DNA of 64,000 bases from Adiantum capillus-veneris (taxonomy: Eukaryota > Streptophyta > Polypodiopsida > Polypodiales > Pteridaceae). The translations under genes were made by a program, and so were the position numbers. Shown here one piece after another: positions 20,578 to 30,070 of this stretch. Below the pieces are notes generated by a model. That model made no database searches, was not told where the DNA came from, and saw only the letters and a program-made list of their open reading frames with translations. The first letter of the stretch is position 1, and each line of letters opens with the position of its first letter. Location: assembly GCA_014529385.2 (NCBI GenBank), contig CM043969.1, positions 15,749,446-15,813,445 of the forward strand, written 5' to 3'.

Positions 20578-21503
20578 TGTTGGACAGATACGCCGTGACG
20601 GACGTTAGCACAACAAGAACTCACCTAACATATAATGTCAGCTAAGGACGAAGCTCGACCCGCAGGCGCGTGGAAGCAAGCATAAGGTGTCAACCTACAC
20701 TCGACCGACTCCTAAATAATTCCTATAGAGGTCTCTACCAATTGTCTAAGTCACAGCCTTCAAGAATGCATAAGAGGAAACTTCCTACAACGCTTTCTAG
20801 AGTCGAACACCCATCAAACAATCTCGAAACACCATAGAACTTGAAGGATACCCTACTAATACCAATAGGTTGCTCTCCTTAAGGTCTATGAACCAAAATC
20901 CCAACCCAAAAGACCCGATGCAAAATCACGTAGGATGTATGGCTGAAATCTGTAGGTCTTTGTTTCCAAAATCTTAAGTGCCTAATGTGTAGCTCTACTC
21001 AATGTGAACGTGTGGATATGCTGCAATGCAAAATCGGACAACGTATGCTCACCCAATCACCAAATGAAGCTCGTAGAAGGAGCTCGCAAAACCGGAACGT
21101 ACGTGCACAATGTAGGTATCGGTGCGTAGCTCTCGTCGGGGGCAACACACTGCACTTCTCCGCACTCCATTCCGACCACCGGTGCACACATAGCGTCAAG
21201 ATGAAGCTCACACTCTCTCTCGTACACAGTACACTCACTCACAGACTTCAAAACTTGTTTTTAAAAATGACAAAAGGTTTTTTTTCATTAAGGTCAAAAA
21301 GTGGTATATATACCTTACAATTCTCAAACCCTAAAGTTCCAAAATCAACCAACTACTCCATCTATCTATCAAAACCGGGATACAATCTGGAAACTTCTGT
21401 AAGTCCCAATATTTACAAGGTGAAAAATCAGGTTTCCTCAACAAATGAATAATTACAAAAAATGATAATCCTCCGAGTAGTTAGTCTCCGTGGGGTGTGT
21501 CCA
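20578..21503 (-). repeat. Gypsy-B 5' LTR
   Basis: The plus strand starts TGTTGGACAG beside the primer-binding site and ends GTGTGTCCA at 21503. Read on the minus strand it runs TGGACACACC to CTGTCCAACA, so TGGACA and TGTCCA form an inverted terminal pair. Length is about 926 bp. A TATA-like stretch (GTATATATAC) is at 21304-21313. A palindrome half-site (CACGTAGGATGT) lies at 20927-20938. Only one LTR is in the window, so the ends rest on these motifs and on the junction with Tat-1 RT sequence. Confidence 0.7.
21304..21313 (-). promoter_or_regulatory. TATA-like box of Gypsy-B LTR
   Basis: GTATATATAC reads the same on both strands and lies about 190 bp inside the 5' end of the LTR. Called on motif and position only. 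Confidence 0.45.
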
Positions 21504-21506
21504 GCT
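21502..21506. repeat. Copia-1 target-site duplication, left copy
   Basis: CAGCT directly precedes the left LTR and recurs directly after the right LTR (27088-27092). The first two bases are the last bases of the Gypsy-B LTR, so Copia-1 landed on the border of Gypsy-B and Tat-1. Confidence 0.93.
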
Positions 21507-22291
21507 TGTTAGGAAATAAGACGTACCTAAATAGATAATTGAGTAGATTACTTAATGGAGAGAGACATATTTATATACACGAGATTATAGAGTAGAGAGA
21601 GAGAGAGAGAGAGTACACACGATATACGTGGTTCAACCAATGTGGGCTACGTCCACGGGAAAGCAGCCACTCAATGGCTTTAGTACTTCAAAACAAGAAG
21701 TAGTTTACAAAGGGATTATACCCTTAATGGAGCTCCCGCCTTGCTTCACTCTCACCACCTCACACTCACCTTGTTGCATCAACTTCACACTATGAAATGT
21801 GTATAGAAATGGCCTCCTTTTATAGGCCAAAAGGGCTGCCCTCTCTTATGAGAGACAGCCATGTGTAGCCGCCCTTGTGCGAATAAGTCCAAATCGGACC
21901 CTCCAATCCGCCCATGTGTGGCCGCCCTTGAGAAGACAAGTCCGCTTTTGAATTCGGCCACCGGCCACCGGCCATTGACTTCCGACCACCGGCCATCGGC
22001 CATTGACTACCGGCCACCGGCCAACCGACCGGTTGTTATCCGACCACTTTCCGGCCGCCGTCCGGCCATAATATTCCGGCGAAAAAGAATATTCCGGCGA
22101 AAAAGAAAAGTCTCGGGGGCCTCCGCCCCCGAGGCCTTTAAAGTTGCCCCTGATTCTTGTCCGTGAAAATTTTGGTTTACGGTGAGTGATTTTCCTTCAC
22201 GCACGATGGCTTCTCCTCATAATGGGGGCCTTACAAATGTGCACTTTTACCACAGAAAATTACAAGGGTAAATCAGGCTCCATACTTAACA
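21507..22291 (-). repeat. Copia-1 3' LTR (left copy)
   Basis: It begins TGTTAGGAAATAAG and ends TACTTAACA. On the minus strand it carries a TATA box CTATAAAAGG (21816-21825). It holds a GA microsatellite near 21595-21614 and a run of CCGGCCA-type repeats near 21957-22070. It is almost identical to the right copy. Confidence 0.95.
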
Positions 22292-22302
22292 ATCTCCCAC
22301 TT
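22292..22302 (-). other. Copia-1 polypurine tract
   Basis: The minus strand reads AGTGGGAGAT directly before the 3' LTR, where the plus-strand primer of reverse transcription is expected. Confidence 0.8.
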
Positions 22303-22351
22303 GGAAACTGATCTCCAAACCAAACCTGTGACTGCTTTCCATTCTGGCTTC

Positions 22352-25300
22352 TTATCCTTGAATGCCGATTGAAGATGAGCAAAAGCTCAACTTCTCCTTG
22401 TTGACCACCTTTGTAAACATGTCTGTAGGATTTTGACTTGTATGCACCTTTCCTAGCTTTAGCTGTCCCTCTTTCAAAAGAGTGCGTATGAAGTGATATC
22501 TCACCTCAATGTGCTTTGTCCTTGAATGAAAGACTGAGTTCTTTGCAAGATGGATAGCGCTTTGGCTATCACTGTACAAGACACAATTGTCTTGTTTGAA
22601 TCCAAGCTCTTCTAAGAATCTGTGAAGCCACAGAATTTCTTTGCTTGCCTCCGTCATTGCTACATACTCTGCTTCCGTGGTAGAAAGTGAAACCACTTTC
22701 TGCAGCTTTGAAGCCCAGCTTACTGCTGTGCCTCCAACCGTGAACACATAGCCAGTAGTGCTCCTTCGAGTATCTTTGTCACCTGCCATATCTGCATCAG
22801 CATACCCTTCTAGAAAAATATCAGTTCCTCCAAAATACAAAGCATTTGTTGTTGTCCCTTTTAGATACCTAAGTATCCACTTCACAGCTTGCCAATGCTC
22901 TTTACCTGGGTTGTCCATGAACCTACTCACAACTCCCACTGCATGTGCAATGTCTGGCCTTGTCCAGACCATAGCATACATTAGAGAACCTACCGCTGCA
23001 GCATATGGAACTTTAGACATATAGGCTATCTCCTCTTGTGTCTTTGGACACATATTCTTCGTTAGTTTAAAATGACCAGCCAAAGGTGTAGAAACTGGTT
23101 TTGCATTTTGCATTGCAAACCTTTCTAGTACCTTCTTGATGTAATCTTCTTGAGATAGCTTTATTGTCTTCTTCGTCCTGTCCCTTGATATTTTCATACC
23201 AAGTATCCTCTTTGCATCACCTAAATCTTTCATTGAAAAAGATTTGGACAGCTCCTCTTTTAGGTCTTTGATGTCTTGCATGTTAGCACTTGCAATCAAC
23301 ATGTCATCAACATACAACATTAGGATGATGAATTTCCCATCTCCCAAATTCTTCGCGTAGACGCAGTGATCCGAGTTGCATCTTGTGAATCCATGATCCA
23401 ACATCCATCGATCAAACTTCAAGTACCATTGTCTTGATGCTTGCTTTAAACCATACAAGCTCTTCTTTAATCTGCAAACCATTTTCTCCTTACCTTTTAC
23501 TTCATACCCCTTTGGTTGAAGCATGTAGATTTCCTCCTCTAAGTCACCGTGAGGGAATGCCGTATTTACATCTATTTGCTCGAGATTTAGATCATGAGCA
23601 GCCACAAGGCTTAAGACAAGCCTAATTGAGTTCATTTTTACAACAGGAGAAAATATTTCATTGAAGTCAATACCTTTCTTTTGAGAAAAACCTTTTACCA
23701 CAAGCCTAGACTTGTACCTTTTCTTCCCACCTTCTTCTTCCTTTAGCTTGTACACCCATTTGTTTTGAAGTGCCCGCTTACCTTTAGGCAACTCAACCAA
23801 CTCCCATGTTTGGTTGCGATGTAGTGAGTCCATCTCCACTTGCATGCTCTTCGTCCATTCTTCTTTGGATTCATGTTGCATAGCTTCTTCATATGATTCC
23901 GGCTCTCCAGAATCTGAGATCAAGAGATGGTTGAAGGAAGGAACAAACCTTTCTGGAGGTCTACTTGCTCTTGTAGATCTTCGGGGAATAGGTTGAGGCT
24001 CCTCATTTGGTTGACGTTGTTGCACATTGTCACCGTTTGCAGTCCTTGAGTCTTCACCGTCCTCAAGCTCCATGTACTCATCACCTGTTTCTTTTGTTTG
24101 TTTTCTTTCCAAGTAATCTTTGTACATATTTTGTTCGTTAAAAATTACATCCCTACTCCTTAAGATTTTACCATCTTTAGGATTCCATAGGCGATACCCA
24201 AAGTCTCCTTCTCCATAGCCAATGAACAAACACTTTTTGGACTTTGCATCTAACTTTGATCTTAGGCTTCTATCTATGTGCATGAAAGCCTCACACCCAA
24301 ACACTTTGAGAAATGCATAATTCACCGGTTTACCTGTCCATGCCTCTTCTGGAACTCCCCCATCCAATGCCGTTGAGGGTGACCGACTGATTAAGTACAC
24401 AGACGTACTTACAGCTTCCGCCCAAAGCTCAAGCGGTAGGCCTGCATGTAGCCGCATGCTTCGTGCTCGTTCCATGATTGTCCTGTTCATCCTTTCTGAA
24501 ATCCCATTTTGTTGAGGTGTCCTTGGGGTTGTCCTTTGCCTCCGAATGCCATTGCTAGCACAAAAGCTTTCAAAAGCTTGGCTGCAATATTCGCCTCCAT
24601 TGTCGGATCTGAGGCATTTAACCTTGGTACCTATTTCATTCTCCACAAAGGCTTTCCACCTTTGAAATATGGAAAATACATCGGATTTATTCTTCATGAC
24701 ATAAACCCATGTTTTTCTAGTCGCATCGTCTATGAATGTTACATAGTACAATGAGCCACCAAGTGATGGTGTACTTGCAGGACCCCAAACATCAGAATGA
24801 ACCAACTCAAGTTTTTTATTTTTTCTTTCATTTCCTGATTTTTGAAATTTTACCCTCTTTTGTTTACCATAAACACAATCTTCACAGAACTCTAAGTCCA
24901 CTTCTTTCAAACCTGGTAGAAGCTTCTTTGTTTGAAGGATTTGCATTCCTTTGGCACTCATATGCCCAAGTCGGTAGTGCCACACCGCACTGTCAACTTC
25001 TGTAGTTGCTGCACAAGCTGAAGGTTGCGTGCTAACAGTACACAAGTAAAGTGTACCGACTTTTTCACCCTTGGCAACCACCAAAGATCCCTTTGAGATC
25101 TTCCACCGTTTGTTTCCGAATGCAATGTTGTGACCTTCATCGTCCAATTGTCCTGTAGAGATCAAATTTTTGTGAAGAGAAGGAACATGCCTAACATCTT
25201 TAAGCTTCCATTCATTTCCGTTAGCAGTTTTGACAGAAACTGTACCTTTGCCGACAATCTCACAAGCTTCATCATCTCCCAAGTATACATACCCAAAATT

Positions 25301-26242
25301 ACCTTTGGTGTAGTCTTGGAAATGTTGCTTGTGTGGTGTCGCATGGAATGAAGCCCCGGAATCTACTATCCAGGAATTAGACACATTGTCTAATGAGAGA
25401 ATTAGAGCATCTTGCTCTACTTTACCTGCCACATTGGCCTCCGATGTTGGCTTTTTGTCTTGAGACTCTGTCTCCTTCTTCTTCTTGGACCAGCAATCCT
25501 TCTTGACGTGGCCCTTCTTGCCGCAGTTCCAACATTCAAGAACTGACTTTGTGCGTGACTTGCTCCGCCTTGAGCGATCACGACCCTTTTGGTTTTTGAA
25601 CCTCTCCTTAAGCCTTCCTCTTGTTTCCACTGATAGTTCAGCACTTGATGATTCTCCTGTGCTTCTCCTTCGCATTTCCTCTCTTAGGAGAACACCCACA
25701 ACATCATCAAACTTAAGAGTATTTGTGCCAGAGATAGAATTACTTACAGCCATCACAAGGCTGTCCCAACTATCCGGTAGAGATGATAGTATAAGGAGAG
25801 CTCGCACTTCGTCATCGAAATTGATTTTCACTGATCGAAGTTGACTTATGTTTGTGTTAAAGTCATTTAGGTGTTCTGCAACTGAACCATTCTCTGCCAT
25901 CTTTAGATTGAACAAGCGCTTCATAAGAAATACCTTATTGGATGCCGATGGTTTCTCATAGAAGTCGTCAAGTGACTTCATCAAGTCCTCCGTGGTCTTC
26001 ATCTCCAAAACATTGAAGGCCACCGTTGACGCCAAGCTTAACCGGATTGTTCCCAGTGCCTTTCGATCAAGGACAATCCATGCTTCATCTGCCATTGTTG
26101 CGGGCTTCTTCGTAAGACCGCCTAGTGGCAAATAGAGGTCCTTCTGGTAGAGATAGTCTTCAATCTGCATCTTCCAATGTTGGTAGTTTTTGCCGTTGAA
26201 CTTCTCAATCTTGAGCTTCCCTTCCTCCGCCATAACTCCCAC
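22352..26242 (-). CDS. Copia-1 gag-pol polyprotein
   Basis: The 1,296-residue single frame has the copia order gag, PR, INT, RT, RH. Gag (1-200) ends with a CCHC knuckle CWNCGKKGHVKKDC (237-250). Protease: WIVDSGASFHAT with Asp294. Integrase: zinc finger HYRLGHM ... CEDCVYGK (422-456), catalytic Asp484 (HSDVWG), Asp547 (RSDNGGEY) and Glu583 (ISERMNR), spaced as D,D(35)E. RT: RLVVKGFSQKKGIDF, LKKSLYGLKQASRQW and YVDDML (977-980). RNase H: YADADMAGD, SLSTTEAEYVA and YSDSQSAIHLAKN. Met at 26242 gives MGVMAEEGK; a second Met at 26233 (MAEEGK) is the more usual copia start. The N-terminus (KIEKFNGKNYQHWKMQIEDYL) is TNT1/Tork-like in style, but the lineage needs a tree. No nonsense codon or frameshift is present. 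The product would be cleaved inside cytoplasmic particles. Confidence 0.96.
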   Translation of the reverse strand: MGVMAEEGKLKIEKFNGKNYQHWKMQIEDYLYQKDLYLPLGGLTKKPATMADEAWIVLDRKALGTIRLSLASTVAFNVLEMKTTEDLMKSLDDFYEKPSASNKVFLMKRLFNLKMAENGSVAEHLNDFNTNISQLRSVKINFDDEVRALLILSSLPDSWDSLVMAVSNSISGTNTLKFDDVVGVLLREEMRRRSTGESSSAELSVETRGRLKERFKNQKGRDRSRRSKSRTKSVLECWNCGKKGHVKKDCWSKKKKETESQDKKPTSEANVAGKVEQDALILSLDNVSNSWIVDSGASFHATPHKQHFQDYTKGNFGYVYLGDDEACEIVGKGTVSVKTANGNEWKLKDVRHVPSLHKNLISTGQLDDEGHNIAFGNKRWKISKGSLVVAKGEKVGTLYLCTVSTQPSACAATTEVDSAVWHYRLGHMSAKGMQILQTKKLLPGLKEVDLEFCEDCVYGKQKRVKFQKSGNERKNKKLELVHSDVWGPASTPSLGGSLYYVTFIDDATRKTWVYVMKNKSDVFSIFQRWKAFVENEIGTKVKCLRSDNGGEYCSQAFESFCASNGIRRQRTTPRTPQQNGISERMNRTIMERARSMRLHAGLPLELWAEAVSTSVYLISRSPSTALDGGVPEEAWTGKPVNYAFLKVFGCEAFMHIDRSLRSKLDAKSKKCLFIGYGEGDFGYRLWNPKDGKILRSRDVIFNEQNMYKDYLERKQTKETGDEYMELEDGEDSRTANGDNVQQRQPNEEPQPIPRRSTRASRPPERFVPSFNHLLISDSGEPESYEEAMQHESKEEWTKSMQVEMDSLHRNQTWELVELPKGKRALQNKWVYKLKEEEGGKKRYKSRLVVKGFSQKKGIDFNEIFSPVVKMNSIRLVLSLVAAHDLNLEQIDVNTAFPHGDLEEEIYMLQPKGYEVKGKEKMVCRLKKSLYGLKQASRQWYLKFDRWMLDHGFTRCNSDHCVYAKNLGDGKFIILMLYVDDMLIASANMQDIKDLKEELSKSFSMKDLGDAKRILGMKISRDRTKKTIKLSQEDYIKKVLERFAMQNAKPVSTPLAGHFKLTKNMCPKTQEEIAYMSKVPYAAAVGSLMYAMVWTRPDIAHAVGVVSRFMDNPGKEHWQAVKWILRYLKGTTTNALYFGGTDIFLEGYADADMAGDKDTRRSTTGYVFTVGGTAVSWASKLQKVVSLSTTEAEYVAMTEASKEILWLHRFLEELGFKQDNCVLYSDSQSAIHLAKNSVFHSRTKHIEVRYHFIRTLLKEGQLKLGKVHTSQNPTDMFTKVVNKEKLSFCSSSIGIQG

Positions 26243-26292
26243 TCAATTCAAGGAATCCTTTCCTTGAGATAATTTAGCTACGAGCAAACCTT

Positions 26293-26304
26293 GCTCTGAT
26301 ACCA
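26293..26304 (-). other. Copia-1 primer-binding site (initiator tRNA-Met)
   Basis: The minus strand reads TGGTATCAGAGC two bases inside the 5' LTR end. This is the standard plant copia site for initiator tRNA-Met. Confidence 0.95.
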
Positions 26305-26306
26305 GT

Positions 26307-27087
26307 TGTTAGGAAATAAGACGTAGCTAAATAGATAATTGAGTAGATTACTTAATGGAGAGAGACATATTTATATACACGAGATTATAGAGTAGAGAGA
26401 GAGAGAGAGTACACACGATATACGTGGTTCACCCAATGTGGGCTATGTCCACGGGAAAGCAGCCACTCAATGGCTTTAGTACTTCAAAACAAGAAGTAGT
26501 TTACAAAGGGATTATACCCTTAATGGAGCTCCCGCCTTGCTTCACTCTCACCACCTCACACTCACCTTGTTGCATCAACTTCACACTATGAAATGTGTAT
26601 AGAAATGGCCTCCTTTTATAGGCCAAAAGGGCTGCCCTCTCTTATGAGAGACAGCTATGTGTAGCCGCCCTTGTGCGAATAAGTCCAAATCGGACCCTCC
26701 AATCCGCCCATGTGTGGCCGCCCTTGAGAAGACAAGTCCGCTTTTGAATTCGGCCACCGGCCACCGGCCATTGACTTCCGACCACCGGCCATCGGCCATT
26801 GACTACCGGCCACCGGCCAACCGACCGGTTGTTATCCGACCACTTTCTGGCCGCCGTCCGGCCATAATATTCCGGTGAAAAAGAATATTCCGGCGAAAAA
26901 GAAAAGTCTCGGGGGCCTCTGCCCCCGAGGCCTTTAAAGTTGCCCCTGATTCTTGTCCGTGAAAATTTTGGTTTACGGTGAGTGATTTTCCTTCACGCAC
27001 GATGGCTTCTCCTCATAATGGGGGCCTTACAAATGTGCACTTTTACCACAGAAAATTACAAGGGTAAATCAGGCTCCATACTTAACA
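26307..27087 (-). repeat. Copia-1 5' LTR (right copy)
   Basis: Same ends as the left copy (TGTTAGGAAA to CTTAACA). TATA box CTATAAAAGG on the minus strand at 26612-26621. Shorter than the left copy by 4 bp in the GA repeat. Most differences from the left copy are C/T or G/A transitions. Confidence 0.95.
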
Positions 27088-27092
27088 CAGCT
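27088..27092. repeat. Copia-1 target-site duplication, right copy
   Basis: CAGCT follows the right LTR and matches 21502-21506. Confidence 0.93.
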
Positions 27093-27720
27093 TCTAACAA
27101 GCTTTTGAAAGCACATTTCATCTTTCGAGTGGAGGAGTCTGAATGGGTCTCTTCAGTTGTTATTGTGCCCAAGAAGAACGGAAGATTTAGGATATGTGTC
27201 GATTTCAAACCTTTGAATGCTGCCACAAAAAGGAATCATTATCCACTACCCTTTCTAGATGAAATCCTTAATCAAGTTGCAGGTCATGAACGTTACTCTA
27301 TCATGGATGGAATTTCTGGCTACTTTCAAATCTTGATAGCGATTGAAGATTGATTGAATACGACCTTCATAACTCCTTGGGGTTGTTTTGCCTACAAAAG
27401 AATGCCTTTTGGGCTAGTTAATGCATATGCTACCTTCCAAGGATGGATGAATAGAGTGTTTGGTCCCTACTTGGGTAAGTTCATTCGTGTTTTCATGGAT
27501 GACATTGGGTGTTATAGCTCAAGGGTCACACATTTGGAGAAGTTGAGGTTGAGTTTTGAAAGGCTTCAACAAGAGGGTGGGCAACTCAACCCAAAAAGTG
27601 TAAGTTTGCTCATGCCAGAGTCCATTTGCTAGGACATGTGGTTTCCCAAAATGGAATAGAAGCTGATCGAGAGAAATTTAAGGCTTTATTGCTTATGGAC
27701 CGCCCAGCAACACAAAGAAT
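27088..27720 (+). pseudogene. Tat-1 reverse transcriptase, partial
   Basis: The RT starts inside the fingers (SNKLLKAHFIFRVEESEWV). It continues with VVIVPKKNGRFRICVDFKPLN, MDGISGYFQI, a TGA at 27351-27353, then MPFGLVNAYATFQ and the catalytic box FMDD (in RVFMDDIGCY). The frame ends at 27632 and a shifted frame continues (GHVVSQNGIEADREKFKAL) to about 27720. The ATG of the longest open frame (26982) lies inside the Copia-1 LTR, so the true N-terminus is absent. Non-functional. Confidence 0.85.
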
Positions 27721-28161
27721 TTGACATCATTTGTGCATAAGCTCAGGTACTTGTCACGTTTTTTCTGGATGCTATGTCAATATGTGTATCCTCTCCAGAA
27801 ATTGAGTCAAAGAGTTCAAGGGTTTGAATGGAATGAAGACATGCAACAGGATTTTGATGGCATCAAGGAGGTATTGTGTGCTTTACCAACAGTGAGTCCT
27901 CCCGACTTACAGTCGATTTTCTATGTATCTATTAGTGTGGGGTCAATAGCTTTTGGCTCGGTTTTCTTACAAAATCAAGGAAGGAACTTCAAGCCAGTTT
28001 ATTTTGAGAGCAAGATGAAGAATGTTAGCGAGTTCTCGTACACAGAAATGGAACAGTGGGTATTCACCTTGGTTCTTGCTTGTCGAAGGTTCAAAACCTA
28101 TCTGTTGCCCCAAATATTCTATGTGCTCACCACATCGAATCTTTTGCCTGATGTAGTATAA
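27721..28161 (+). pseudogene. Tat-1 first (gypsy-type) RNase H, degenerate
   Basis: A 146-codon frame with the connection region (HKLRYLSRFF, LSQRVQGFEWNEDMQQDFDGIK) and a Ty3-type RNase H remnant (FYVSISVGSIAFGSVFLQN, PVYFESKMK, YTEMEQWVFTLVLACRRFKTYL). The usual catalytic Asp in the first strand is replaced by Ser, as is common in Tat elements where the second RNase H takes over. Confidence 0.75.
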
Positions 28162-28164
28162 CAT

Positions 28165-28881
28165 TTGAAGTCTAGCAAGCACAATTTAAAGTGGACTTTG
28201 GAGCTTCAAGAGTATGAGTTTGAGTTTAAAGTGGATCATTCTATTAAAGCTCACTTGGCAGACATAGTGGTACATAAGGGAGATGAGCTTCCATCTTACC
28301 CAAGGGTTGACAAGGATGATCATGAAGAGGAAATGGATACAATGATGTTTGATGGTGCATATAGGAAAGTTTTTCAAAAGGCAAGTGGTGAGGTAGTCAT
28401 TACGAACCCAAAAGGTGATGTAATCTTTTATAGAGCTTACGATCTTGATGAAGCTGAAAGTAACAATGAGGCCGAGTATATCATGCTTTTCCTTGGGTTG
28501 AAGCAGTGTGTTGATTTTGGTCTGAAGAGGGTCATTGCAAAAGGGGATGCATTTCTAGTCATGAATCAGTTGCTTGGTTTGTGGAATGTTAAGAAAGACA
28601 ATTTGAAGAAGTGGTTCTATGGCATCAAAAAGCTTTTGCATGAGTTTGAGAAGATACAGTTTAAGCATGTTCCTCGTGAGCTCAATAAAGAAGCTGATGA
28701 GTTGGCTAGGGACAAGTTGGATGCCTTAGTAGCTCCTTTAAAGGTCAAGGAAGCCTTGTATGCAGGAAGGGAATCATTGCAAGATGTAGAAGTATTTCTT
28801 AGAAAGGGCAATGTCCAGAGGGCATGTCAAAGGTTCAGCGTAAGAGAAGAGTTGCAAAAGCAAGAAACTACACATTGGTAG
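28165..28881 (+). pseudogene. Tat-1 second RNase H (archaeal/plant type)
   Basis: This 238-codon frame contains MMFDGAYRKVFQKASGE, NNEAEYIMLFLGLKQ, AKGDAFLVMNQL and HVPRELNKEADELARD, i.e. the Asp, Glu, Asp, Asp set of an RNase HI fold. It degrades RNA in RNA/DNA hybrids during reverse transcription. The open frame is intact, but neighbours on both sides are frame-shifted. The end (after 28800) is out of register with the following integrase. Confidence 0.82.
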
Positions 28882-29644
28882 TTTTAGGTGATGATCTCAT
28901 GCTTTATGGCAAGGATAGCATTTTGAGAAAAATTCCGTACAAAGAAGAGATAAGCTTGATTTTGGAGCACTATCATGAAGAAACAGGCCATCAAGGCAAG
29001 GATCAAGTTGTCTTTTGTGTTTTGAGAGCAGGTTACTGTTGGCCCTCTATGATGAGAGATGCTTATTTTTGGTGCAAGTCATGCCATGAATTCCAAGTGT
29101 TTGCAAATCGAAAGCTTTTGGTTGAGCCTCAAAAAGCTATAATGTCTTTTGATGCATTTGCAAAATGGGGAGTAGATGATGTAGGTCCAATGCCGAGGAC
29201 CAACAATGGCAAAAGGTATATCCTTGTAGCTGTGGACTATTTGACAAAATGGGTGGAGGCAAGAGCAGTAAAAGATGTAACAACAAGAAGAGTGGCCTCT
29301 TTTTTATATGAACATGTGTGTTGTAGGTTTGGAGCTCCTATGGTTATCATTTCTCTTTAGGGAAAAACTTGTTGCTGCTCTCATGGAAAAATTGAAAATG
29401 CAGCATAGGCATTCTTCTCCTTACTACCCACAATGAAAATGGGTTGGTTGAGAACTACAACGTTCAAATTGTGAAGATGCTATCAAAGTATACTAGAGAG
29501 CATCCTAAAGAGTGGTACTTGGACTTGGAAAAGTGTTTGTGGGCTTATAGAAATGCGTATAGAGTGTCAACACAATTTACACCATATGAGCTTGTTTATG
29601 GAAAAGAAGCTCTTATGCCCATACAAGTCAGTTGGATGCCTTGA
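28824..29644 (+). pseudogene. Tat-1 integrase zinc finger and core
   Basis: The frame 28824-29360 holds the zinc finger (HYHEETGHQGKDQ, YCWPSMMRDA, CKSCHEFQ) and the core start (KWGVDDVGPMP, first Asp; AVDYLTKWVEARAV). It stops at 29358-29360 where the second catalytic Asp is expected (VIISL). The segment 29444-29644 has ENYNVQIVKMLSKYTREHP, WAYRNAYRVSTQFTPYELVYG. The region of the second Asp is damaged. Only one zinc-finger module is present, unlike Gypsy-B and C1. Confidence 0.78.
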
Positions 29645-29711
29645 AGTTGTTGTGCAGAATGCAAGGTGAGCATAATGACAAAAGCTGCAAGAAAGAATTC
29701 TTTCTCTAGAG

Positions 29712-30059
29712 TTGCTGCGAATGAATAGAGAGAAAGCCAGTGCTTATTATCTTCAACAAGCAGAGACAAGGATGGAGAAAATAAATAAGAGGCTGCCAGA
29801 GAAAGAGATCAAAGAGGGAGATCTGGTGATGAAGTATGATTCTCGCTTGGATTTTACTTTTCAAAAGAAGTTGAGGGACAAATGGTTGGGTCCATACAAA
29901 GTGAAGCATGTATTTCCTAATGGCACCTATGAGTTGGAAAAATTGTCTGGTGAACGGTTGCACTACATAATAAATGGGTATCGATTGAAGAAATATTTTG
30001 CAAGGGATGTGGTTCTAGATGCAAATAGTCTCTTGGTTGAGCATAAATGCTCTACCTAG
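29712..30059 (+). pseudogene. Tat-1 integrase C-terminal domain
   Basis: A 115-codon frame with KEIKEGDLVMKY, KKLRDKWLGPYKVKHVFPNGTYEL and LHYIINGYRLKKYF. The GPYKV motif is the GPY/F module that ends gypsy integrases. It ends at 30059, directly before the polypurine tract, so Tat-1 has no second protease after integrase. Confidence 0.78.
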
Positions 30060-30070
30060 AGGGTGGGTAA
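30058..30070 (+). other. Tat-1 polypurine tract
   Basis: AGAGGGTGGGTAA overlaps the pol stop and is followed by TGATGATAG, a plausible LTR start. Confidence 0.6.

Larger units (their letters stand above)
5521..21503 (-). mobile_element. Gypsy-B: near-complete Ty3/gypsy retrotransposon with dual protease and ORF-X
   Basis: The minus-strand order is 5' LTR, tRNA-Asp-type primer-binding site, leader with palindromes, gag, PR1, RT, RNase H, two zinc-finger modules, integrase, second protease (PR2), IWIPK tail, long 3' non-coding DNA with palindromes, and ORF-X. Coding frames are broken in several places. The 3' end is cut by Gypsy-A at 5520, and the 3' LTR is predicted beyond the left edge. On the right the element abuts RT sequence of Tat-1, and the first 5 bp after its LTR (restored across Copia-1) are GCTTC, the predicted target-site duplication. 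Confidence 0.82.
21507..27087 (-). mobile_element. Copia-1: complete, young Ty1/copia retrotransposon
   Basis: The element is 5,581 bp with LTRs of 785 bp (21507-22291) and 781 bp (26307-27087), 5-bp target duplication CAGCT, tRNA-iMet primer-binding site (26293-26304), polypurine tract (22292-22302) and one uninterrupted 1,296-codon gag-pol ORF. By eye the LTRs differ at about seven bases plus a 4-bp length change in a GA repeat, so it is recent. All parts needed for autonomous transposition are visible. Confidence 0.96.

Noticed and set aside
21861-22204. Open frames within the Copia-1 LTRs on both strands
   Set aside because: They come from CCGGCC-type repeats, recur identically in both LTRs and have no recognisable protein content.
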